Made by a program: the position numbers and the translations under genes. 64,000 bases of DNA from Frankia sp. AiPa1 (GTDB taxonomy: Bacteria > Actinomycetota > Actinomycetes > Frankiales > Frankiaceae), in assembly GCF_023243075.1 (NCBI RefSeq), contig NZ_JALKFZ020000031.1, positions 1 to 64,000 of the forward strand. Reading direction: 5' to 3'. Positions 57,365-64,000 of the stretch are shown here, piece after piece. Every line of letters starts with the position of its first letter. The stretch's first letter is position 1. A model generated the notes under the pieces. The model worked only from the letters and a program-made list of their open reading frames with translations, made no database searches and was not told the origin of the DNA.

Positions 57365-57925
57365 TCAGATACCGATCGTGTCCCGCAGCCAGCGGGCGCC
57401 GCGGGTACTGGCGCCGATCATTCGCACCCGGCCGGCGAGCGCTCGATCCGAGGTGATCACAAGGGTGCCCGGACCGGCGTCGTGTGCGGCGGCCACAATG
57501 GCATCGTCGCCGTGTCCGGGCGCGTGCACGATCTCCAGGGCGGGCCGTTCGGCCGATCCGGTCCACAACCCGCGGGCGGATACCGGATCAGCTCTCAAGC
57601 TCGACCCCGCGAAATCCCCCGTAACAGCCTTCCCGCCGGGGCCGTTGGCAACCGGGCCGGCCGGGTAACCGGAGCGCGCCGCACCCTCGAGTACGACGAC
57701 GATTCGCTCGGGCGGCCTGACCGACTCGGGTGATGCGCGCTGGACGCCGGACTCGTCGATCCACGCCGAAATGGCGGCGATCAGCCGGCGGGCGGCGCCT
57801 GGACGGTCGCGCCACCAGCCGTCGGCACCGGCCCCAATCACGTTGGCGCCGTCCATCACCCACGTCTGTGGGTACTCATCCGTGCGCCGAGGCATAGGGT
57901 CGGCGCCGGAATCAGGCGTACTCAT
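57365..57925 (-). CDS. NYN-domain (PIN-like RNase) protein
   Basis: About 186 residues. WVMDGANVIGAGADGWWRDR, with the acidic first motif, then RRLIAAISAWIDES, IVVVLEG and DDAIVAAAHDAGPGTLVITS plus DRALAGRVR are the pattern of NYN/YacP-like nucleases with PIN-type acidic sites. The family acts on RNA, but the substrate here is unknown. I chose ATG 57925; ATG 57895 is the alternative. The longer frame to 58108 is not protein-like. It is read toward the ABC ATPase gene. Confidence 0.72.
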   Translation of the reverse strand: MSTPDSGADPMPRRTDEYPQTWVMDGANVIGAGADGWWRDRPGAARRLIAAISAWIDESGVQRASPESVRPPERIVVVLEGAARSGYPAGPVANGPGGKAVTGDFAGSSLRADPVSARGLWTGSAERPALEIVHAPGHGDDAIVAAAHDAGPGTLVITSDRALAGRVRMIGASTRGARWLRDTIGI

Positions 57926-58287
57926 CCGCCGCGCCGATCTCCAATGGCATTCGTACCGGTCGGTTCCGCTCCCTGCGCCGCCGCCCCAAAGCACCCACCG
58001 GCTCATGGCCGCCGATTGCCAGGCAATCACCCGGGGAGTCGGTAGACGAACACGATCGGTGTCCCAAGCTCGGTGGACATGCTCGCCGCCTGGCCGACGG
58101 CCGCCCAACTGTCCGGTTGCGGTCGGCGTTTCGGCTGGGAAGGTGTGATTCGCAGAACATGATCACTCCCTATCGCGACGGGCTTGGCACCCAGCTTTGG
58201 GTTGCGCACTCCGAGCACCACACCGCCGAGCGCTAGTCCGTCTCTTGGTGTTCGGCAGCTCGAGTTCGCGACTCCGTCCAAGCGCGC

Positions 58288-58318
58288 GTGACAGTTCCTG
58301 GTGTTCTCGTGGTAATAC
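58288..58318 (+). promoter_or_regulatory. Candidate promoter of lsr2 (GTGACA-19-TAATAC)
   Basis: GTGACA at 58288-58293 and TAATAC at 58313-58318 lie 45 bases before the lsr2 start. The -10 is unusually AT-rich for this window, fitting the high expression of Lsr2. Confidence 0.5.
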
Positions 58319-58362
58319 TAGACGCGTGAGTTCTGCGGTCCGCTGACCTGAAGGAGAGTGGC

Positions 58363-58704
58363 ATGGCTCAGAAGACCATCGTCTCGTTGATTGACGATCT
58401 CAGTGGAGAAGAGGCCGACGAGACTGTCCGCTTCGGACTCGACGGTGCGCAGTATGAGATCGACCTGTCGGAGAAGAACGCCACGAAGTTGCGCGAGTCC
58501 CTGGCTCCGTTCGTCACCGCGGCCCGCCGTTCCGGCGGTCGTGCGGCCGGCAGTCGCCGTGGCGTGCGTACCCCTTCGCGGCGTACCGGTGGAACCGACC
58601 GCACCGCCGACATTCGTGAGTGGGCGCGCAGCAACGGATACACGGTGAGTGACCGTGGCCGTATCGCCTCCAACATCGTTGAGGCGTACGACAAGGCTCA
58701 CTGA
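58363..58704 (+). CDS. lsr2: Nucleoid-associated protein Lsr2
   Basis: A 113-residue H-NS-like xenogeneic silencer that bridges AT-rich DNA. The N-terminal dimerisation domain (QKTIVSLIDDLSGEEADETV, then YEIDLSEKNATKLRESLAPF) is joined by an Arg/Ser-rich linker to the C-terminal DNA-binding domain IREWARSNGYTVSDRGRIAS, with the RGR AT-hook-like motif. ATG with a GGAG ribosome site (about 58351). It is convergent with pepP, with a hairpin between. Confidence 0.97.
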   Translation: MAQKTIVSLIDDLSGEEADETVRFGLDGAQYEIDLSEKNATKLRESLAPFVTAARRSGGRAAGSRRGVRTPSRRTGGTDRTADIREWARSNGYTVSDRGRIASNIVEAYDKAH

Positions 58705-58841
58705 TCCTGGCCTTGACGGCTTTTCCGGGCCGAGGCGCTTGAAGCAGTGGACCCCGTAGTACCCATCGCGCTCGCGGTATTCCGCCGCGGGCCGCGCGCC
58801 TCGCTGGCCCTGGACCTGCCGGTCAGGTTTTCCCGGGGCGT

Positions 58842-58878
58842 GTTCCTGCCACACCGGCATGGCTGGTGTGGCAGGAAC
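58842..58878. terminator. Bidirectional hairpin between lsr2 and pepP
   Basis: A perfect 14-bp stem (GTTCCTGCCACACC / GGTGTGGCAGGAAC) with a 9-base loop, followed by GTTTG. It lies between the convergent lsr2 and pepP genes. Confidence 0.8.
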
Positions 58879-58928
58879 GTTTGACCACCGGCCGCCGACG
58901 CAGACTGTCGCCGGCTCTGTTCGTTCCG

Positions 58929-60614
58929 TCAGTTCGGCAGGTGTTGACCCATCCAGTTTTCGACCTCTTCCGCCGTTCGCGGAAGCGCGGCCGACATGTT
59001 CTGGCATCCATCCCTGGTGACCAGGATGTCGTCTTCTATCCGCACCCCGATGCCGCGTAGCTCCGGGGGGACTGTCAGGTCGTCGGGCTGGAAGTACAGG
59101 CCAGGTTCCACAGTGAGGACCATCCCCGCGGCGAGGGCGCCGTCCCGGTACGCCTCATCCCGCGCCGCGGCGCAGTCGTGCACATCCAACCCCAGCATGT
59201 GGGATGTGGAATGCAGGGTGTATCGCCGGTGCAGGCCGGCGTTCGGCGCCTGCGGATCCTCGGACAGTGAGGCCTGCGCCCCGCCGGGAAGCAGCCCCCA
59301 GTCCTCGAGCGCCGTGGCGATGACCCGCATGGCCGCCCGATGCGGATCCAGGAAGGACGCGCCTGGCCGGACCGCCTCGATGCCGGCCTGCTGCGCGTGA
59401 AGTACCACGTCATAGACCTTCCGCTGCAGGTCGGTGAACCGACCGGTGATCGGCAGCGTGCGGGTGACGTCGGCGGTGTAGAGAGATCGTCCCTCCACTC
59501 CCATGTCCAGCAGGGCGAGGTCACCGGCACGCACCGGGCCGTCGTCGCGGACCCAGTGCAGGGTCGTCGCGTGCTGCCCGCAGGCAACGATCGAGCCGTA
59601 TCCCACGTCGTTGCCGTCGACCCGCGCCCGGCGCCAGAACGTGCCCTCCAGCCAACGTTCTCCGTTGGCCAGTGTCATGGCGTGGCCGATTTCCCCCACG
59701 CACTCGGTGAAGCCGCGCGTGGTGGCCGCGACGGCATCGTCAAGCGCGAGGAGCTCGAAGTCGTCCTTGACCAGCCGAAGTTCGGAAAGTGTCTGGGCCA
59801 GTTGGGCGTCGCGATCGACATCGGCGCCGTCGGCTGACCAGCGCAGCACCGAGCGGTCTACCAGCGGATCGATTCCCCGCAACACCCTGGTGTTTCGAGG
59901 CGCGAGTCGGGCGAGGGCGTCGGAGAGTTCGGACAGGGGCCGACATTCGATCTCCAACGCTGTCTGGGTCTCGCGCACCCCTGGGCGGGGCCCCACCCAC
60001 AGTTCGCCGTATCGACGATCGGCGTAGAACGCTGAGGTGGACCGATCCGAGCGGCCGGGGACATACAGCGTTGCCGTGTGCTCGCCGGCCGTGTTCGGTA
60101 GCAGAACCAGTACGGCGTCCGGTTCATGACAACCTGTCAGCCAGAAGAAGTCACTTCCCGGACGGAACGGATAATCTGTGTCGTTTGCCCGCACCCGCAG
60201 GCCACCGGTCGGCACTACCAGGACGTCCGTGGGGAACCGCGCACCCAACAAGTCGCGTCGTTTCGAGGTGTAGGGTGCGCAGTCATCGCGGGATGGCAGA
60301 GCGTTGTCCAGGGGGGCCCAGCCGGCCGCCATAAATCGCCGGAACGCCGCGTGCGGTACCTCATCGTGGCTGACCTGACCCGTTTCGCGCCGGGAAGCGG
60401 GCTGGTCTTCCGAACCCGGGCCGCCTTGGTCGGAGTCGGCGGCAGATGTCAAATCCACTCCGGAGCCGATGGAATCGCGCGCCTCGTCCGGCCCATCGGG
60501 ACGGACGAGATCCGCTCCGCCGGCGCCGATGTTCTGGTCGCGCTCCGCCGAGGCGGTCCCGGGTACGCTTGGGCCGCGCGGTGTGGGTGTGCTTTCGTCG
60601 GACTGGCCACTCAT
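58929..60614 (-). CDS. pepP: Xaa-Pro aminopeptidase (M24B)
   Basis: Metallopeptidase removing the residue before proline, 561 residues. The N-terminal AMP-N domain (FPTDVLVVPTGGLRVRANDT, GSDFFWLTGCHEPDAVLVLL) is followed by the pita-bread fold with dimetal ligands: LLDMGVEGRSLYTADVTRTL (two Asp), TSHMLGLDVHD (His), LTVEPGLYF (Glu) and GVRIEDDILVT (Glu). I chose ATG 60614; a further 60 codons upstream are open but unlike the family. The N-terminal 80 residues are a disordered, Asp/Gly-rich extension. Confidence 0.92.
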   Translation of the reverse strand: MSGQSDESTPTPRGPSVPGTASAERDQNIGAGGADLVRPDGPDEARDSIGSGVDLTSAADSDQGGPGSEDQPASRRETGQVSHDEVPHAAFRRFMAAGWAPLDNALPSRDDCAPYTSKRRDLLGARFPTDVLVVPTGGLRVRANDTDYPFRPGSDFFWLTGCHEPDAVLVLLPNTAGEHTATLYVPGRSDRSTSAFYADRRYGELWVGPRPGVRETQTALEIECRPLSELSDALARLAPRNTRVLRGIDPLVDRSVLRWSADGADVDRDAQLAQTLSELRLVKDDFELLALDDAVAATTRGFTECVGEIGHAMTLANGERWLEGTFWRRARVDGNDVGYGSIVACGQHATTLHWVRDDGPVRAGDLALLDMGVEGRSLYTADVTRTLPITGRFTDLQRKVYDVVLHAQQAGIEAVRPGASFLDPHRAAMRVIATALEDWGLLPGGAQASLSEDPQAPNAGLHRRYTLHSTSHMLGLDVHDCAAARDEAYRDGALAAGMVLTVEPGLYFQPDDLTVPPELRGIGVRIEDDILVTRDGCQNMSAALPRTAEEVENWMGQHLPN

Positions 60615-61514
60615 ACGGTTAACGGTAGGGCGACGGGGCTTCCACGGGTAGTGCTCCGCTCCCCAGGTGGCGCGATCCTTCTCGGGTAGTCCTCTACTAC
60701 GCCCGCCTGCCGGCAACCCGGCCACGATCCAGATCTGATGTGTCGCGGATGTACCCAGCCATCCGGAGCGTGCGGCAATCTGGTGCGCCGCCACCTGAGT
60801 GAACCGTCATCTGAGTGGTCCGCCGCCCGGGCGGCGATCCCGCGCGCATCCGGTCGCCACCGATTGGTGGACACAGACATGCGGCGGGTTGTCTGGGATC
60901 GGAATAATCTGCAGATCTGTGACTACCTGTTGCCAAATGTTTACGCATCCCCGGGCGGCGTGATGGGGACGTGCCGGAAGTGCGGCCGGGCTTCTCGGCG
61001 GGTGCGGATGTCCATGCGTCCGGTGAAATTCGGGACGCATGGACATATCCCCGGCCGAACGGAGGAACTACCGGAGCCGGAGCGGTGCCACCCCCGACGG
61101 GGCGCGCGGCCACCGCAGACGCGGATCCGAGCCGGTCGTGCCGGTGTACGTGCGGGTCTGCGGGCCGATCGGGGACCCGTAAGGACGCTATGGTATAAAA
61201 TACGCCGCTCTGCCCCTTTTTGTCGCCGTCTGGCGTCGGCCACGCGACAGGCGGGTGGGGCGTCCGCGGTGTTCTCGCCGGAGGATCGGTGAGAAGGTGT
61301 CCAGGAGTGTTCCGTTCGCCCGCCGCTGACACGGCTGCCGCTGACACGGCCCCGGCCACTGCCGACACGGCCACGGCCGCGGTCGCTGTGGATATGGCCG
61401 CCGACATGGCTGAGGGCTCGCGATCGAACGGGCGGTCCGCCGACGGCCGGGTCCTGCGCCGGCTCCACCGGCACGGATGATGGTGCCCCGGTGGACGAGG
61501 GAGGGAAGGCAGCC
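60615..61514. other. Gene-poor 900-base region upstream of the LCP gene
   Basis: Frames here are open only because of base composition; none resembles a protein. It contains the 14-bp inverted repeat at 61008-61046, an AT-rich TATAAAAT stretch near 61193-61200 that may be a -10 element for the LCP gene, and ACACGG-type short repeats at about 61328-61375. Confidence 0.55.
61008..61046. repeat. 14-bp perfect inverted repeat with 11-base loop
   Basis: ATGTCCATGCGTCC and its exact reverse complement GGACGCATGGACAT flank an 11-base spacer. There is no T tract, and no convergent gene ends here, so it is more like an operator, an RNA structure or an extragenic palindrome than a terminator. Confidence 0.75.
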
Positions 61515-63191
61515 ATGACCTGGCCTCCGGATCGGCCGGAACGCGATGGCCCACCCGAGGCCGGTCGGGGGGACCGCCCCGGACGGGGTACGCCTGCCCC
61601 CCGCGGCCGTTCCCCACGGGATCCCGCCCGACGTGATGATCAGCGTGGTTCCCCGGCCGGGAACTGGCCCGCGAACGCGCACCCTCAGCGTCGGCGCCCG
61701 GCCGACGATCCGCGCTCCGGGCGGTCCGAGAGAGGCCGTTCCGACCCGCGCGTCGCGCGCCGTGCGCCGAACCATGACGAGCCGCCCACGAGGCGTTACC
61801 CGGCTGGCCGTCCCGACCGCGACGGCCGCTTTCCGGACGGCCACCATCCGGACGACGGGTCCCCGCGCGGCCGGTACGGCGTCGGCCCGTACCCAGGGGC
61901 CATTCCGCCCACCGAGGTGGATCTGCCCTCGCCGGACGAGCCGGAGCCTGCTGCCCGCCCGGGCGGTGTGCGCCGCACGGTGACCGCACTGGCCGCCGTG
62001 GTCGCCGCCGTTGTGCTGATCCTGGCCACGACGGGCTGGGCCGTGCTGCGTCACTACGACGGCCGGGTGAATCATATTCCGCTGACCTTCGGCTCCGGCG
62101 TCGACCGACCGTCACCCGCCGGCGGCGGGACGCAGAACATCCTGCTGGTCGGGTCGGACTCGCGGGCTGGCACGAACGGGGCGTTCGGCGAGGCGGAAGG
62201 ACAGCGCTCGGACACCACGATCCTCGCTCATCTGGACGCGAACGGATCGACCACGTTGATCTCGTTCCCCCGGGATCTGTGGGTGACCATCCCCACGTAC
62301 ACCGACTCCCGCGGCACCAGGCACACCGCCCAGCGTTCCAAGCTGAACGCCGCCTTCTCCTATGGCGGGCCGTCCCTGCTGGTGTCGACGATCGAGACGC
62401 TGACCGGGATCCGGGTCAACCACTACGTCCAGATCGACTTCGTCGGCTTCCAGGGGATGACCGACGCGCTCGGCGGGGTCACCGTCTGTGTCAAGGAGCT
62501 GCCGGCGTCGCTGAAGGCGCAGGGTTTCGACAATGTGCACGACCACTACTCCGGATGGTCCGGCCAGGTCGGCGAGAACCGTCTCAACGGTGCCCAGGCG
62601 CTCGCCTTCGTCCGGCAGCGCTACGGCCTGCCCGAAAGCGACCTGGACCGAATCCGCCGGCAGCAGCAGTTCCTTGGCGTGATCTTCAAACGCATCGCGT
62701 CCACCGACACCCTGTTCAACCCGTCGAGACTGATCAACGTGGTGGATGCCGCCACCTCGGCACTGACCCTCGACGACGGCACATCACTGGCCGATCTGCG
62801 TCTGCTCGCGCTCCGGATGCAGTCCATCGGCTCAGGCGGAGTGCAGTTCGCCACAGTGCCCGCGACGGCGGGCAGCCGCGCCGGCCAGAGCGTGCTGGTG
62901 CCCGATCCGAACCAGCTCGGCACCTTCCTCGCGCCCTTCGGAGGCGCGCCGTCCCAGCAGGGCACGACCGGGGCTCTGGCCGTCCCGGGCGGCTCCGGCT
63001 CCGTGGCGCAGGCGGCACGTGAGGCAGGCTGGGGGCAGGCGGACGGCCCGGCGGGCTCGGTGGCGGCCGTCGGTCTCGCCGGTTCCGCTCGTTCCACCTC
63101 CCTGGCTGCGATCTGGTCGGAGCCGGTCACGGCACGCGTCGAGGCCGCAGTAGCTCCCGCCGCGGAATCCGGGGTGGGTTGCACCTACTGA
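61515..63191 (+). CDS. LytR-CpsA-Psr (LCP) family cell-wall ligase
   Basis: Membrane enzyme attaching teichoic-acid-like or arabinogalactan-type polymers to peptidoglycan. The cytoplasmic N terminus is about 150 residues of Arg/Pro/Asp-rich disorder, followed by a transmembrane helix (VTALAAVVAAVVLILATTGW near residue 160) and the LCP domain: VGSDSRAGTNG, RSDTTILAHLDANGSTTLIS, FPRDLWVTIP, KLNAAFSYGG and RFRQRY-like FVRQRYGLPESDLDRIRRQQ. I chose ATG 61515 because a GGGAGGGAAGG site lies before it; GTG 61491 is eight codons upstream. A low-complexity tail ends the protein. Confidence 0.9.
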   Translation: MTWPPDRPERDGPPEAGRGDRPGRGTPAPRGRSPRDPARRDDQRGSPAGNWPANAHPQRRRPADDPRSGRSERGRSDPRVARRAPNHDEPPTRRYPAGRPDRDGRFPDGHHPDDGSPRGRYGVGPYPGAIPPTEVDLPSPDEPEPAARPGGVRRTVTALAAVVAAVVLILATTGWAVLRHYDGRVNHIPLTFGSGVDRPSPAGGGTQNILLVGSDSRAGTNGAFGEAEGQRSDTTILAHLDANGSTTLISFPRDLWVTIPTYTDSRGTRHTAQRSKLNAAFSYGGPSLLVSTIETLTGIRVNHYVQIDFVGFQGMTDALGGVTVCVKELPASLKAQGFDNVHDHYSGWSGQVGENRLNGAQALAFVRQRYGLPESDLDRIRRQQQFLGVIFKRIASTDTLFNPSRLINVVDAATSALTLDDGTSLADLRLLALRMQSIGSGGVQFATVPATAGSRAGQSVLVPDPNQLGTFLAPFGGAPSQQGTTGALAVPGGSGSVAQAAREAGWGQADGPAGSVAAVGLAGSARSTSLAAIWSEPVTARVEAAVAPAAESGVGCTY

Positions 63192-64000
63192 CCGTCCGGC
63201 CCGGCCTCTGGTGTCGGTTCAGCGTCCACCGCTGGACCAGCATCGATCGTCGGCTTGCGGACGTCCTCGTCCAGAGCTGCGTTGAGCTCGGCGCCGAGCA
63301 GCACGGCCAGAGCGGTGATGTAGAAGAACAGCAACGCTGCCACCGGCGAGCCCAGCGTGCTGTAGACCAGCTCGTGGCTGAACACGAACTCCAGGTACAA
63401 CCGCAGCGCGTAACTGCCGACCAGCCAGCACACCAGGGCGAGCGACGCGCCGGGCAGCGCCCGCCACCAGCGGCGGCGCACCGGCAGCGACAGGTGGTAA
63501 AGCGAGGTGAGCATGGTGAGCGCGACCAGGCCCACCACCGGCCAGAAGAGCAGGGTCAGCACTCGGTCGACAGACGGGTGCCGGTCGGCGTCGAGGATCC
63601 GGGAGATCAGCCCAGGACCGAGCACCAGTGCCGGCAGAATGATCACACCGCTGGTGATCTGACCGACGAACAGCCCGAGTGCCACCAGCCGGCTGCGTAC
63701 CGCTGACCGCAGGTCACGTTGACCGTAGGCAATGGTGATCGTGTTCACGAAGGTGGCCATCGCGGTCGATCCCGTCCACAGCGACAGCACGAACCCGATG
63801 GAGATCACGTCCGGGCGGCCGCGGGAAAGGATCTCGTCGACGGTGGGCCGCACGGCTTCGTCGACGACGGACTTGGTGAGCAGGTCACCGGCGCCGTCGA
63901 GGATGCTCGTGCGGATGCTGCCCAACGCGTTGTGCCCGATTGCTTCGGCTACATAGCCGAGCGCCCCGAGCAGTGACAGCAGCAGCGGTGGAAGCGAGAG
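63185..64000 (-). CDS. YihY/BrkB family membrane protein (partial, 5' end outside window)
   Basis: The frame runs from the window edge to the stop at 63185. Its six-helix core includes VISIGFVLSLWTGSTAMATF, the QRDLRSAVRSRLVALGLFVG segment, WWRALPGASLALVCWLVGSY and YSTLGSPVAALLFFYITALA, all typical of YihY (formerly annotated as RNase BN). The N-terminal helix lies partly beyond base 64000. It is an integral membrane protein of unknown function. Its stop overlaps the LCP stop by seven bases on the opposite strand. Confidence 0.85.
   Translation of the reverse strand, partial: LSLPPLLLSLLGALGYVAEAIGHNALGSIRTSILDGAGDLLTKSVVDEAVRPTVDEILSRGRPDVISIGFVLSLWTGSTAMATFVNTITIAYGQRDLRSAVRSRLVALGLFVGQITSGVIILPALVLGPGLISRILDADRHPSVDRVLTLLFWPVVGLVALTMLTSLYHLSLPVRRRWWRALPGASLALVCWLVGSYALRLYLEFVFSHELVYSTLGSPVAALLFFYITALAVLLGAELNAALDEDVRKPTIDAGPAVDAEPTPEAGPDGQ

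Noticed and set aside
60697-62115. A 472-codon minus-strand frame over the gene-poor spacer and the LCP start
   Set aside because: It overlaps the LCP coding region on the opposite strand, has no conserved motif, and its residue composition is that of random GC-rich DNA.

Overview
The window is a GC-rich actinobacterial chromosome segment. Its gene content and order suggest a Frankia-like member of the Frankiales; this is an inference from base composition, synteny and protein flavour, as no rRNA marker is present. I see no tRNA, rRNA, CRISPR array, insertion sequence or prophage. Most of the window is core chromosome in the order known from Mycobacterium tuberculosis (ftsK, pgsA, cinA, clgR, pspA, recA/recX, miaB, miaA, dapF, hflX, lexA, LysM gene, nrdR, sigma factor) and Streptomyces.

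Layout. 1-7.2 kb: the FtsK translocase (5' end outside the window), a RodZ-like membrane HTH protein, then the rimO-pgsA-cinA operon. 7.3-10.1 kb: an envelope/proteotoxic stress block with a ClgR-type regulator, Dps, a tiny CxxC zinc protein, PspA and a PspM-like membrane partner. 10.1-17 kb: an ECF-like sigma factor, two adjacent gene remnants (nei glycosylase and an MFS transporter, each reduced to its two ends), and the giant helicase Lhr with an N-terminal array of 12 acidic pentapeptides. 17-25 kb: DUF3046-recA-recX (SOS box), RNase Y, and the convergent gluABCD-type amino-acid ABC transporter. 25-35 kb: miaB, a LigB-like protein, an alpha/beta hydrolase, miaA, a degenerate EAL protein, dapF, a VOC protein, an AraC regulator and hflX. 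34.8-40.5 kb: lexA divergent from a LysM membrane protein, with two SOS boxes between them, then nrdR and the B12-dependent ribonucleotide reductase nrdJ. 40.5-45 kb: a DUF2089/membrane/SHOCT-like cassette, a GH63-like glycosidase and a principal-type sigma factor. 45-56.8 kb: acetoacetyl-CoA synthetase, an AcuC deacetylase, a GNAT/acyl-CoA-synthetase-like fusion (Pat-type), a 1519-residue PAS/GAF/SpoIIE/HATPase protein and an ABC ATPase. 57-64 kb: a NYN-domain protein, Lsr2, Xaa-Pro aminopeptidase, a gene-poor stretch, an LCP cell-wall ligase and a BrkB-family membrane protein cut by the window edge.

How the genes work together. Three regulatory modules stand out: SOS (LexA, RecA, RecX, the LysM protein), the ClgR/Psp envelope-stress module, and a reversible protein-acylation module (acyl-CoA synthetase, Pat-like acetyltransferase, AcuC). 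The least expected signals are the paired internal deletions at 11.3-12.1 kb, an identical 20-bp perfect palindrome at two distant intergenic sites (3.7 kb and 41.7 kb), many short tandem repeats whose unit length is a multiple of three, Asp-to-Glu changes in the SpoIIE metal motifs, and a shared helical motif in two proteins of the DUF2089 cassette. None is demonstrably a wholly new system; each is listed with the test that would decide it.
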